A stretch of DNA of 64,000 nt from Paenibacillus sp. FSL W8-0426 (GTDB lineage: Bacteria; Bacillota; Bacilli; Paenibacillales; Paenibacillaceae). Under the pieces are notes generated by a model. The model made no database searches and was not told where the DNA came from. It was given only the letters and a program-made list of their open reading frames with translations. The stretch spans positions 1,256,001-1,320,000 of the forward strand of contig NZ_CP150203.1 of the NCBI RefSeq assembly GCF_037969725.1, in the 5' to 3' direction. Within the stretch, counting starts at the first letter, position 1, and each line of letters opens with the position of its first letter. The position numbers and the translations under genes were made by a program. Below are positions 54,425 through 63,357 of the stretch, one piece after another.

Positions 54425-54853
54425 ATGTTTACTGAAAAACTAACGGCTGCCGTCGTCAACGCGCTCTCGCTGAAATTTCCGGATATGCCGATCCGTCCCG
54501 CAGCTTCTGCCAAGGAGATTTCCACGGATGTGGAGGCGATCGAATACCGGTTGTTATCTGCGCAAATGACGCGAGAACGCAGCGATCGTTTTGTGCAGTC
54601 GTACGCTTACGAAATGGTCTGGTCCACAACAAAGGATATACGAGCCGGCTTGCCGGACGAGCTGTTTGAGGCATTGGAGACGGTCGATGTGGAGGGCACG
54701 CCGTATCGGGCGGCGGAATTGCGCTGGGAAGGCCGGGAAGACGGGCTTCCGCGCATGATGGTGTATTACACTGCACGCACAAGCAAGGCATCTCCGCCCG
54801 TGGTTGTCATGCAACATTTGGACTCATCCTCTGCCTTGAAAACAGCAACATAA
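54425..54853 (+). CDS. Tail-terminator-family protein (DUF6838-like), module 2
   Basis: This 142-residue protein (LTAAVVNALSLKFPDMPIRP; ERSDRFVQSYAYEMVWSTTK; MMVYYTAR) fits the single-domain tail terminator family that precedes XkdK-type sheaths. It corresponds to the two-domain gene that opens module 1. AAGGAGG lies seven bases before the ATG. Confidence 0.7.
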   Translation: MFTEKLTAAVVNALSLKFPDMPIRPAASAKEISTDVEAIEYRLLSAQMTRERSDRFVQSYAYEMVWSTTKDIRAGLPDELFEALETVDVEGTPYRAAELRWEGREDGLPRMMVYYTARTSKASPPVVVMQHLDSSSALKTAT

Positions 54854-54900
54854 CGAGGAATGAGGGATGCACAATGAAAACGATGGGAGGTGTCCTGGCC

Positions 54901-55215
54901 ATGTTTACGAAAAAAGCTCAGGAGCAGAAAAGCTCTAATCCAAGCACGCAAGCAGCCCAACTCAATCCAAGCAATGAACCCATTGCTGGCAATCTGTCTG
55001 ACCAACAAACTGTTTCGGAGCAGCTGCCCGGAGTGAACCCAACGGATCCGGCAGTTCGGCCGCCTTCGTTCAGCAAAGCGCAGTTTGCTCACGCAGAGCA
55101 TTTTACCCGGATTGAACGGGATATTTTGATGGCCATGCTGCCGGAACACGGAACATGCACCATGGAAGAAGCGAAACAAACCATTCACCAATTCAAACTC
55201 AAGGAGGCGCAATAA
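54901..55215 (+). CDS. Small pre-sheath tail protein, module 2
   Basis: This 104-residue protein has a Ser/Gln/Asn-rich, probably disordered N-terminal half and a helical C-terminal half (FSKAQFAHAEHFTRIERDIL; EEAKQTIHQFKL) that parallels the 66-residue module 1 protein. ATG 54901 is preferred because GGAGGTG lies eight bases upstream; ATG 54874 is also possible. The sheath gene follows its stop codon directly. Confidence 0.65.
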   Translation: MFTKKAQEQKSSNPSTQAAQLNPSNEPIAGNLSDQQTVSEQLPGVNPTDPAVRPPSFSKAQFAHAEHFTRIERDILMAMLPEHGTCTMEEAKQTIHQFKLKEAQ

Positions 55216-56532
55216 ATGGCTGGAGGAACATGGACAACGCAAAACAAGGTACGCCCTGGCGTATATATTAACTTTGCATCGGAGGGATCTTTGCCGGGCA
55301 CCGTTGGAGAACGGGGGACTGTAGCGCTCGCTCTGCCACTGTCCTGGGGACAAGCAGGCAAAATAATGACGATCCAAGCAGGGGAGGACGTGCAGTCCAA
55401 ACTCGGCTACGACTGGACCTCTCCTCAACTGCTGCTCATTCGCGAAGCGCTCAAGCGCGCCCAAACGCTGCTGCTCTACCGATTGAACGCAGGCACCCAA
55501 GCCAAAGCCACGCTCGATAACCTGACTGCTACAGCCAAATTTGGCGGTAAACGAGGGAATGATCTGAGCATTGCCATCGCCGCGAACATTAACGATGCAG
55601 AACAATTCGACGTCACCACCCTTCTAGGCAGTAAAGAAGTGGACAAACAAACCGCTGCGACGATCGGCGAACTGGTTTCCAACGATTACGTCGTTTTTGC
55701 CGGGACAGGCGAACTAACGGCGACGGCAGCTCTTCCGCTTACCGGCGGGGAGGATGGGACGGCAACGAACGAAGCGCACGCAGATTTCCTCGCTGCACTG
55801 GAAGTGCTTGATTTCAATACGGTCGGCCTGATCTCTGAGGACAATACGCTGAAATCCGTATACACGTCCTACATTCGCCGTTTGCGTGAGACGGAGGGCA
55901 AAAAGGTGCAGCTGGTCGTGTCCAACTACCCGGCTGCCGACCATGAGGGCGTGATCAGCGTACGCAACGGCGTTGTGCTGTCTGGCGGGACGGAGCTGTC
56001 CGCGCAGGAAGCGGTGGCTTGGACGGCTGGCGCGACAGCCGGAGCAAACATCAACGAATCGCTGACGTTCCGTGCCTATGACGATGCGGTGGACGTCAAT
56101 GGCCGATTGACGCATACCGAGACGGAGGCTGCTCTGCGCAATGGCGAGTTCGTGTTTACGGCGAGCAGCAACCGGGCCGTCGTGGAACAGGACGTGAACA
56201 CGTTCCGCTCGGTAACGCCGGAGAAGGCGCGCCATTTTGCGAAAAACCGCGTGGTACGCGTCCTTGACGGCATTTCCAATGACCTGAAACGGATCTTCGA
56301 AGCGTACTTCATCGGCAAAGTGAACAACAACGAGGACGGCCGCAGCCTGTTCCGCTCCCAGTGCGTGACGTACCTGAAGCAGCTGCAGGACATCGGTGCC
56401 ATCCAAAATTTTGACTCCAATGCAGACATTACGGTTGCGGCAGGCAACGAGTCGGACAGCATCGTGATCGACGTTGCCGTGCAGCCTGTGGATTCGGTGG
56501 AAAAAGTATATATGAAAGTGAAGGTGGCTTAA
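55216..56532 (+). CDS. Contractile tail sheath protein, module 2 (XkdK-like)
   Basis: This 438-residue sheath opens with MAGGTWTTQNKVRPGVYINF. Its conserved C-terminal core contains TETEAALRNGEFVFTASSNR, VVRVLDGISNDLKRIFEAYF and IGKVNNNEDGRSLFRSQCV. AAGGAGG precedes the ATG. It is clearly a paralogue of the module 1 sheath but has diverged well beyond recent duplication, so the two modules are old copies or were acquired separately. Confidence 0.93.
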   Translation: MAGGTWTTQNKVRPGVYINFASEGSLPGTVGERGTVALALPLSWGQAGKIMTIQAGEDVQSKLGYDWTSPQLLLIREALKRAQTLLLYRLNAGTQAKATLDNLTATAKFGGKRGNDLSIAIAANINDAEQFDVTTLLGSKEVDKQTAATIGELVSNDYVVFAGTGELTATAALPLTGGEDGTATNEAHADFLAALEVLDFNTVGLISEDNTLKSVYTSYIRRLRETEGKKVQLVVSNYPAADHEGVISVRNGVVLSGGTELSAQEAVAWTAGATAGANINESLTFRAYDDAVDVNGRLTHTETEAALRNGEFVFTASSNRAVVEQDVNTFRSVTPEKARHFAKNRVVRVLDGISNDLKRIFEAYFIGKVNNNEDGRSLFRSQCVTYLKQLQDIGAIQNFDSNADITVAAGNESDSIVIDVAVQPVDSVEKVYMKVKVA

Positions 56533-56533
56533 G

Positions 56534-56992
56534 ATGGCATTTTTGAAAGCAAGCGATACGATTTCCGGCCAGGAGGGCCGCGCATACGCAACGATTAACG
56601 GACAGACGGAAGAGATGTTCTACGTCAAAACGCTTGAAGCTACGGTAGAGAAACAAAAAGCCGAGGTCAAAACGCTGGGCCGCCGCGGCGTGCAGCATAA
56701 AGCAACCGGGTGGTCCGGTTCCGGCTCGATGACGATTTTCTATACGACGTCCCGCTTCCGCGAGTTGATGCTGCAGTACATGCAGAACGGCGTGGACACG
56801 TACTTCGATATCGAAGTCACCAACGAGGACCCTTCTTCCACGATCGGCAAGCAAACTGTAACGCTGAAAGGCGTCAATCTGGACAGCGTGATCATGGCGT
56901 CGCTGGATACCGAGTCCGAGGCGCTGGAGGAGGAAGTAAGCTTTACTTTTGAAGATGTGGACATGCCGGTGTCGTTTAATTTGCCGAAGTAA
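56534..56992 (+). CDS. Tail tube protein, module 2 (XkdM-like)
   Basis: This 152-residue tube protein contains SGQEGRAYATINGQTEEMFY, KTLGRRGVQHKATGWSGSGS and the C-terminal EEEVSFTFEDVDMPVSFNLP. It starts one base after the sheath stop. It is paralogous to the module 1 tube but only distantly similar outside the strand pattern. Confidence 0.92.
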   Translation: MAFLKASDTISGQEGRAYATINGQTEEMFYVKTLEATVEKQKAEVKTLGRRGVQHKATGWSGSGSMTIFYTTSRFRELMLQYMQNGVDTYFDIEVTNEDPSSTIGKQTVTLKGVNLDSVIMASLDTESEALEEEVSFTFEDVDMPVSFNLPK

Positions 56993-57108
56993 GATAACCA
57001 CCCTTTGAGTCGAAAAGAAAATCACTTCAACTTCATGCTGTAAAGCAGCCTGGAAAAGTGAATGTATAACCCAACGTACCCGCCATGATAGACGGGTTAT
57101 TCGTCGTG

Positions 57109-57155
57109 CCCAGCATGAACAGCCATTTCCGCTGACGATGCTGGGTTTCTTTTTA
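57109..57155 (+). terminator. Intra-operon terminator after tube gene, module 2
   Basis: CCCAGCAT pairs with ATGCTGGG across a 21-base loop and is followed by TTTCTTTTT. It lies between tube and chaperone genes, the same place as the hairpin in module 1. Confidence 0.7.
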
Positions 57156-57244
57156 GAGGAGAGCAGCGGGTCTGCTCTCTTTACAACCACAGTCCAACAG
57201 GTGCACGAATTGCAGCGGGACTATTTTCTGAGGAGGAACCATTC

Positions 57245-57667
57245 ATGAGTGGATTGAGTATGTTTTTTGCGCAAAATGCAGCTTCGGAGGCAACGGTCGA
57301 TTTCGTCGTGTCCCCGCGTTTCAAAAATGAGGACGGCGAGCCGGTCGCTTGGAAACTGCGCAGCATGACCGAGGACGAAAACCAGGAGTGCCGCAAAGCG
57401 GCCACTCGCAAAGTGAAAGGCAAAAACGGCGTTTACACGCCTGATATCGACGCCAATGATTACATGGCCCGCTTGATGACGGCAAGCATCGTCTACCCGG
57501 ATCTCAAAAACGCGGAGCTTCAGCGTTCCTACGGCGTCATGGGCGCGGAGTCGCTGCTTCGCAAAATGCTGCTTCCGGGCGAGTTTGCCACCTTGGGGGA
57601 GCAGGTGCAGAAGCTGAACGGCTTCAACCAGGACATGAACGATATGGTGGATGAAGTAAAAAACTGA
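57245..57667 (+). CDS. Tail assembly chaperone, module 2, short form (XkdN-like)
   Basis: This 140-residue protein (DFVVSPRFKNEDGEPVAWKL; SIVYPDLKNAELQRSYGVMG; GFNQDMNDMVDEVKN) belongs to the XkdN-like chaperones. It ends in GTA AAA AAC TGA, the same A AAA AAC slippery site and adjacent stop as in module 1. GGAGG precedes the ATG. Confidence 0.9.
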   Translation: MSGLSMFFAQNAASEATVDFVVSPRFKNEDGEPVAWKLRSMTEDENQECRKAATRKVKGKNGVYTPDIDANDYMARLMTASIVYPDLKNAELQRSYGVMGAESLLRKMLLPGEFATLGEQVQKLNGFNQDMNDMVDEVKN

Positions 57668-57846
57668 TTAAAGAGGGCGACCCGGAGGCCAACCTGGCCT
57701 ATTACGCCCTCCATGAACTGAAGATTCTCCCCCATGAGCTGATGGCGCTCGCTCCAAGGGAGCAGGCGGCTATCTATGCCATGATCTCTGTTCGGGTAGA
57801 GGAGGAGAAGAAAGAACGCGCCCGTAGCCGTACCCGCAAGAAATAA
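57658..57846 (+). CDS. Frameshift extension of the tail chaperone, module 2
   Basis: A -1 shift at A AAA AAC (57658-57664) continues as KKLIKEGDPEANLAYYALHE, then KILPHELMALAPREQAAIYA, and ends at TAA 57844-57846 in a very basic tail. The LPHELMAL element is typical of the second half of such chaperones. The frame lacks its own start. Confidence 0.85.
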   Translation, partial: KKLIKEGDPEANLAYYALHELKILPHELMALAPREQAAIYAMISVRVEEEKKERARSRTRKK

Positions 57847-57867
57847 CAGGGAAAGGAGGAGAAGAAG

Positions 57868-59943
57868 ATGTCTGATACAAGAATAGACGTGATCAACCCT
57901 CCGTCAATAAACAATTTGATCAATAATTTGAATCTGGTACAAGTAAAAACGACTGAAATCCTAAATAATTTCAACCAGATCAATCGGATTAATCTCAACC
58001 AATTCAACCAGACCAATATATCCAATCATTTTAATCAAGTGAACCAACAGTTGAATGTAACGATTAACCTGATGGACAAACTGGACGACGCCGCTGATGA
58101 TGCGGGGAAATCTCTAAGTGACAACCTCAGCCAATTATCCAAATGGCTTCAAATGGTGAAGTCCGTCGGGAGCGTTGTACTAAAAGCTGCTGCTGAGGAA
58201 GAAGATTGGAAGTATCGTTACATGATTGCAGCGGAAGATCCGGATCTTGGAAAGGGTGCTTATCATAAGGTTCGGGATCAAGCATTTAAAGGCGGACAAA
58301 ATGTGAACGATTCGCTTCAGTCTTCACTAGGTTTCCTACCCCTGGTACAAAATATGGGCCAGATTGAACAACTGAATGAGTTGTCCAAACGTCTAAGCGT
58401 GCTGTCTCCGGATGGGAAAAGCCTGACAGATGCCTCATCTGCATTAGTCAGTGCTATGAATGGAGACAATTCGAATTTGGCATCTGATTTTAATGTTTCC
58501 GAGGGTGCACTTGACAATGCTGGTTTGGAAGGATTCATCGAGACCAGGGATTTGGATGGTTTTATACAGAAAATGCAGACGGTGCTTGAGATGCAGGGGT
58601 ATACCAAGGAGGCATTCGATACGATGCTCGATTCGCCGCTTCAGAAATGGACGGGGATCGTGAATCAATTTAATGCTGTATTAGCCGAATTGGGAACGAA
58701 AGCATTAGAAGTTTTATCACCTGTATTGGATCAATTAAGTGAAGCATTTAGCTCGGGGCAATTCAGTAGTTTTACGGAGTGGATTGGTACAGCCTTTGCC
58801 ATGATTGCACAGGTCATCGCTTTCATCTTGCAGGGGGTTATCGCTTTTGCCACCGTCGTTCAGGAAAACTGGGATTTGATTGCGCCGATATTAACGGCTA
58901 TTGCCCTTGTATTGCTTGCAAACATCATCATTCAGTTGAGTGTTGTCATCGTGCAGGTACTGGCGCTTGCCGGTGCTTGGTTACTATTAAACTGGCCAAT
59001 CTTATTGGTTATTGCGGCAATTGCTGCAGTGATAGCGATACTGAATTTATGCGGTGTTTCAGGCACGCAGATCGTCGGATCAATCATTTCTGTATTTCTG
59101 ATGTTGTTCGAAAATATTCGAGTGAAAATTGCTATGTTGTGGAATCTATTCGCTTCTTTGGCTGAGTTCCTCATCAATTTATTTATTGATCCGGTGTATG
59201 CCATCAAGAAACTATTCTATGATCTTGGAATGTTCGTGCTTCAAACCTTGTACAACGTAATGGTAGGAATCGAAAGTTTCCTGGGCAAGGCTGTGGGTGC
59301 TATTGGCAAAGTTGCTTCATTCATTAATGACACGTTCGGCACCAATCTTGACGTCGTTTCTGAAGCCGATATTAATATCGGAAGCAAAAAGGTAAAGGAA
59401 TGGATGAATACATTAGAATCCATGGCTCCGGAAAGCGATAAAGACGTTGTATCTTTGTTCAGGATGGATAGTGAATTCGATCCGAATGCTGGAGATAAAG
59501 GGCAGCAGCTGGCTGAGGATTTCTTTTCCAAATTTTCTGTCGACGATACCGTTTCAGATGGTGGTTTTCCTGGTAATTTTGGCGATGGTTTCAAACCAGA
59601 GACCCCTACAATGCCAGCCGTACCATTAGCACCAACAGCCCCATCCGTGCCGACCATGCAAATGCCCAACAACACAAGCAACATCAACAAAATCAACAAT
59701 GTCGGCAAGGTCGATCAGATCGGGGACGTGTCGGGCACGGTGGACGTGACGAGCGAGGACCTGAAGCTGATGCGCGAGTTGGCTGAAATGCAGGCTATCC
59801 AACGTTTCGTCAGCCTTACGCCGACCGTGCAAGTGACGACGGGGGATATCAACAGCGGCCACGACATCGACAGCATCATTACGAAAATCACCGATGGCCT
59901 GAACAGCCAAATCGTCTCCAGCGCACAGGGGGTATATGGATAA
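57868..59943 (+). CDS. Tape measure protein, module 2
   Basis: This 691-residue protein has an unusual Asn/Gln-rich N terminus with degenerate repeats (NNFNQINRINLNQFNQTNIS). A helical region follows (DDAADDAGKSLSDNLSQLSK), then several hydrophobic helices (about 300-420: AMIAQVIAFILQGVIAFATV; LLNWPILLVIAAIAAVIAIL), and a C-terminal part typical of tape measures. The hydrophobic helices may insert into the target membrane on firing. The gene is AT-rich compared with its neighbours. AAGGAGG precedes the ATG. Confidence 0.85.
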   Translation: MSDTRIDVINPPSINNLINNLNLVQVKTTEILNNFNQINRINLNQFNQTNISNHFNQVNQQLNVTINLMDKLDDAADDAGKSLSDNLSQLSKWLQMVKSVGSVVLKAAAEEEDWKYRYMIAAEDPDLGKGAYHKVRDQAFKGGQNVNDSLQSSLGFLPLVQNMGQIEQLNELSKRLSVLSPDGKSLTDASSALVSAMNGDNSNLASDFNVSEGALDNAGLEGFIETRDLDGFIQKMQTVLEMQGYTKEAFDTMLDSPLQKWTGIVNQFNAVLAELGTKALEVLSPVLDQLSEAFSSGQFSSFTEWIGTAFAMIAQVIAFILQGVIAFATVVQENWDLIAPILTAIALVLLANIIIQLSVVIVQVLALAGAWLLLNWPILLVIAAIAAVIAILNLCGVSGTQIVGSIISVFLMLFENIRVKIAMLWNLFASLAEFLINLFIDPVYAIKKLFYDLGMFVLQTLYNVMVGIESFLGKAVGAIGKVASFINDTFGTNLDVVSEADINIGSKKVKEWMNTLESMAPESDKDVVSLFRMDSEFDPNAGDKGQQLAEDFFSKFSVDDTVSDGGFPGNFGDGFKPETPTMPAVPLAPTAPSVPTMQMPNNTSNINKINNVGKVDQIGDVSGTVDVTSEDLKLMRELAEMQAIQRFVSLTPTVQVTTGDINSGHDIDSIITKITDGLNSQIVSSAQGVYG

Positions 59944-60645
59944 ATGGACTATTACATTCAGCTCAGCTACAACAACCGCGCGGAATATATGTACTTTCCG
60001 GTCAACCCGGAGACGATCGAGTTTGCGGATGCGCTGGATGGCAGCACGCATGACGTGACCGGAATCGGGGAGATCAATGTCATCAAATCGCCTCGTTTAA
60101 GGGAAGTGAGTTTTAGCGGTATTTTTCCGGCCGATTACAGTCCTTACCATATTTATTACGATGCCAGACATTCTTCTATTAAAGAGCAATACTACGACGA
60201 TCCCTATGAATACGTGAAAAAAATCATTCGCTGGATGCAGACGGGCAAACGAGCCAGATTGTTCTACTCAAGCGCCCGCTACACGATCAACATGCCCGTG
60301 TCCATCGAGAGCTTCGACTGGAAGGAAACGGCCGGGCAGGTCGGCGACATTCAATACGATATCAAGCTGAAGGAATACAAGTTTTATTTGCCCAAAAAGG
60401 TGGAGCTCGTCAAGAAGAATGACGCGAAACAGGCATCTGCCGCCAAAACGAAGGATGAAACGACGCGCTCGGACGAAAAGGTGCAGCCGAAAACGGTGAC
60501 GCTCAAAGCCGGTGATTCGTTATGGTCCATAGCCAAAGCCCATCTGGGAGATGGTGCGCGCTGGAAAGAACTGCAGAAGCTGAACGGCATCCAAGATGCT
60601 CAGATCAAACGCCTCCCGATTGGGCTTGTACTCAAGCTGCCTTGA
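59944..60645 (+). CDS. LysM tail protein, module 2 (XkdP-like)
   Basis: This 233-residue protein has an N-terminal tail domain (EYMYFPVNPETIEFADALDG; YSPYHIYYDARHSSIKEQYY), a charged linker and a C-terminal LysM (VTLKAGDSLWSIAKAHLGDG ... LPIGLVLKLP). It starts directly after the tape measure stop. It corresponds to the module 1 gene at 47604. Confidence 0.9.
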   Translation: MDYYIQLSYNNRAEYMYFPVNPETIEFADALDGSTHDVTGIGEINVIKSPRLREVSFSGIFPADYSPYHIYYDARHSSIKEQYYDDPYEYVKKIIRWMQTGKRARLFYSSARYTINMPVSIESFDWKETAGQVGDIQYDIKLKEYKFYLPKKVELVKKNDAKQASAAKTKDETTRSDEKVQPKTVTLKAGDSLWSIAKAHLGDGARWKELQKLNGIQDAQIKRLPIGLVLKLP

Positions 60646-60661
60646 AAGGAGGGAAACGAAA

Positions 60662-61633
60662 ATGAAACACCAGCTGCTGCTGGATAACAAGCAGGGACAG
60701 GTATGGGACATTACCGGGATCGTGACGGACATTACGCACAAAACGTCGCGCATCGGCAAGCCCGCGTCGCTGGAGTTTACGCTGATCCGGAGAAAGCATA
60801 ACCCTGGCGCATCATTTACTTATGAAAACGGTTATGTTGTCAGATATGTATCCGACGATATCGGCGTTTTCTATGGGTACATTTTCTCGGTAGACAGCGG
60901 CAAGGATGAGACGGTCTCCATTAAAGCATACGATCAGACCCGGTATTTGACGGCGAACCAAACGTATCAGTTCCTGAACGCAACCGCAGCGGACGTGATC
61001 CGCCGGATCGCGACGGATTTTCAGTTGAAAATGGGGGACCTTGGAAAACCGGAGTACGTCATTCCGCGCATGCTTTTCGACAATAAAAAGCTGATCGACA
61101 TGATCTGCGAAGCGCTGGACCGTACTCTCATTTACAGCGGCAAAAACTATATTTTCTACGACGATTTCGGCCAATTAGTGCTCCGTGAACCGGAGCAGAT
61201 GCCCTACGGCTTCGTGATCGGGGATGGGAGCCTGCTCACCGATTATTCGCATTCCCGCTCCATCGACGACGAAACGTACAATAAAATCAAGCTTTATCGC
61301 GACAACAAGGAGACAGGTAAACGGGAGACTTATGTCGCGCAGAATTCAAGCAGCGTCCGGCAATGGGGGCTGCTTTTTCTATATCAGAAGCTGGATGACG
61401 ACCTGAACGAAGGGCAGATCAACGAGATGCTGAACACGTTAATGACCTTGCGCAATCGGGAAACCCAAAAGCTGAAGGTGGATGCGCTAGGCGACTTTCG
61501 GGTGAGGGCAGGGACGTACGTCAATATTCAGATCGAAGATTTGCAGATTAATCAATATTTTCTGGTGGATGAATGCACTCATAAGGTGGAGGGCGGGATG
61601 CATACCATGTCGCTGGATTTGAAGGTGGTGTAA
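60662..61633 (+). CDS. Baseplate hub protein, module 2 (XkdQ-like)
   Basis: This 323-residue XkdQ-type hub contains DKTRYLTANQTY-like DQTRYLTANQTYQFLNATAA, YIFYDDFGQLVLREPEQMPY and the C-terminal VRAGTYVNIQIEDLQINQYF. ATG 60662 has GGAGGG eight bases upstream; the frame runs further upstream only inside the LysM gene. Confidence 0.9.
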   Translation: MKHQLLLDNKQGQVWDITGIVTDITHKTSRIGKPASLEFTLIRRKHNPGASFTYENGYVVRYVSDDIGVFYGYIFSVDSGKDETVSIKAYDQTRYLTANQTYQFLNATAADVIRRIATDFQLKMGDLGKPEYVIPRMLFDNKKLIDMICEALDRTLIYSGKNYIFYDDFGQLVLREPEQMPYGFVIGDGSLLTDYSHSRSIDDETYNKIKLYRDNKETGKRETYVAQNSSSVRQWGLLFLYQKLDDDLNEGQINEMLNTLMTLRNRETQKLKVDALGDFRVRAGTYVNIQIEDLQINQYFLVDECTHKVEGGMHTMSLDLKVV

Positions 61634-61638
61634 ACGCA

Positions 61639-61893
61639 ATGCTGGATGTCATCAAAAAGGCGGCGGTGGCCGCCGTGGATGCGCGTGTTCCCGTACAGGT
61701 CATGTACGGAACCGTGACGAAAACCGGACCGCTGGAAATCACGGTGGAGCAGCGGCTCGTTTTGGAGGAACCGTTTCTCGTGCTGCCCGAATCGATCGTG
61801 AATAAAGCATGGCAGACGGGGGATCAGGCAATTCTGCTGCGCGTACAGGGCGGAGACAGCTTTGTGGTGCTGGATCGGCTGGTGAAAGCATGA
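61639..61893 (+). CDS. DUF2577 tail protein, module 2 (XkdR-like)
   Basis: This 84-residue protein (DARVPVQVMYGTVTKTGPLE; NKAWQTGDQAILLRVQGGDS) is the short form of XkdR/DUF2577; the module 1 copy has 136 residues. Its stop overlaps the next ATG. Confidence 0.85.
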   Translation: MLDVIKKAAVAAVDARVPVQVMYGTVTKTGPLEITVEQRLVLEEPFLVLPESIVNKAWQTGDQAILLRVQGGDSFVVLDRLVKA

Positions 61894-62306
61894 TTCCGCA
61901 AGGGGCACAGATAACGGAGTCGAAGGACGATGTGGCGCGGACTGCTGCGCCCAGCAAAACCTATGAGCTGGATCTGGCAGGAGGCCGAATCGGGAGATTG
62001 GGCACGGATGGCCGGGAGGCCGTCAAGCAAGCCATCCATAAGGCTTTATCTACCCGCCGTTATGAATACCTGATCTATTCATCCGATTACGGCATGGAAT
62101 GGTCACCCGAGGGACTTGCCGATCGTTCCATGGTGGAATCGGAGCTGGAACGATGGATTCGGGAGGCGCTGATGCCGGATGACCGGATCACAGAGGTAGG
62201 GGATTTTCGATTCCGCCATGAGGGGGATCAGGTGACGGTTTCTTTTACCGCCCAAACGGACTTCGGCAGCTTGACGGAGGAACTGGAGGTGAACGTGAAT
62301 GTATGA
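61890..62306 (+). CDS. DUF2634 baseplate wedge protein, module 2 (XkdS-like)
   Basis: This 138-residue gp25-like/DUF2634 protein contains KTYELDLAGGRIGRLGTDGR and RRYEYLIYSSDYGMEWSPEG. ATG 61890 overlaps the previous stop as ATGA; the frame is open upstream only inside the neighbour. Confidence 0.87.
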   Translation: MIPQGAQITESKDDVARTAAPSKTYELDLAGGRIGRLGTDGREAVKQAIHKALSTRRYEYLIYSSDYGMEWSPEGLADRSMVESELERWIREALMPDDRITEVGDFRFRHEGDQVTVSFTAQTDFGSLTEELEVNVNV

Positions 62307-63357
62307 GCAACAAACGTATGAAACGATTTTGAACCGCATGCTGGACCGCGTACCGGAGGGCATCGATAAAAGGGAGGGCAGCATCATTTATGATGCGTTG
62401 GCCCCTGCCGCCGTAGAAATGGCGCAGATGTATATCGAGCTGGACGTGAACGCGAATTTGAAATTTGCGGATACGGCTACCGGTGAATACCTGGATCGGG
62501 CAGTGGCTTGGTCAGGCATCTCACGTAAACGTGCGACACCGGCACGGTGGGTTGCTTCTTTCAAGAACAGCCAGAATCAGCCGGTGGATGTGGAACTGGA
62601 ATCCCGGTTTTCCATGGGAACGCGCGTGTATGTGGCCGTGGAGCGGCTAACGGCGGGGCAAGTTGTGCTGGAGTGCGAAACGGCCGGCGCGATGGGCAAT
62701 GAATACAAAGGAACGCTGCTTCCGATCGATTATATTCCGGATCTGGCCGCTGCGGAAATGGTGCTTCTGCTGGTGCCCGGTGAAGACGAAGAGACGGATC
62801 AGTCGCTATATGACCGTTATCAGGACAAGGTATCTCGCCCGGTAACGAGTGCGAACCGCTATCAATATGAGCTGTGGGCGCGAGAAATTGCGGGTGTGGG
62901 TAAAGCCCGGGCATTTCCGCTCTGGGATGGTCCCGGAACCGTGAAGGTTGCATTGCTGGGCAATGACATGCGCCGTCCCGCCGAATCGGTGATCGAAGAA
63001 GTGCAGACTTATATCGATCCAACCCAAGATGGCATGGGGGAAGGTGCAGCGCCGATCGGCCCTGTCGTTATGGTGGTTGGCGCAGAAGAGATTCCGATCG
63101 ATGTCGAGGTCAAAGTGACGCTTGCTGCCGGATCTACGCTGGAGGGGATCAAGACCTTGATTCAGGAAGGCGTAACGGCGTATTTGAAAGGGTTGGCCTT
63201 CGATGATCCGCTGGTGCGCTGGACCCGAATCGCCAACGTCATCATGGACATTCCGCCCGTGATCGACTACAGTGATTTGCTTATTAACGGAGGGACCAGC
63301 AATGTGGACATTGCGCAGGATGCGGTGGCCGTGCTCGGCACGGTGAAGGTGTCATGA
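62299..63357 (+). CDS. Baseplate J-like protein, module 2 (XkdT-like)
   Basis: This 352-residue protein contains QTYETILNRMLDRVPEGIDK, REGSIIYDALAPAAVEMAQM, TYIDPTQDGMGEGAAPIGPV and WTRIANVIMDIPPVIDYSDL. It overlaps the DUF2634 gene by eight bases and the next gene by four, as expected for a tightly coupled operon. Confidence 0.93.
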   Translation: MYEQQTYETILNRMLDRVPEGIDKREGSIIYDALAPAAVEMAQMYIELDVNANLKFADTATGEYLDRAVAWSGISRKRATPARWVASFKNSQNQPVDVELESRFSMGTRVYVAVERLTAGQVVLECETAGAMGNEYKGTLLPIDYIPDLAAAEMVLLLVPGEDEETDQSLYDRYQDKVSRPVTSANRYQYELWAREIAGVGKARAFPLWDGPGTVKVALLGNDMRRPAESVIEEVQTYIDPTQDGMGEGAAPIGPVVMVVGAEEIPIDVEVKVTLAAGSTLEGIKTLIQEGVTAYLKGLAFDDPLVRWTRIANVIMDIPPVIDYSDLLINGGTSNVDIAQDAVAVLGTVKVS

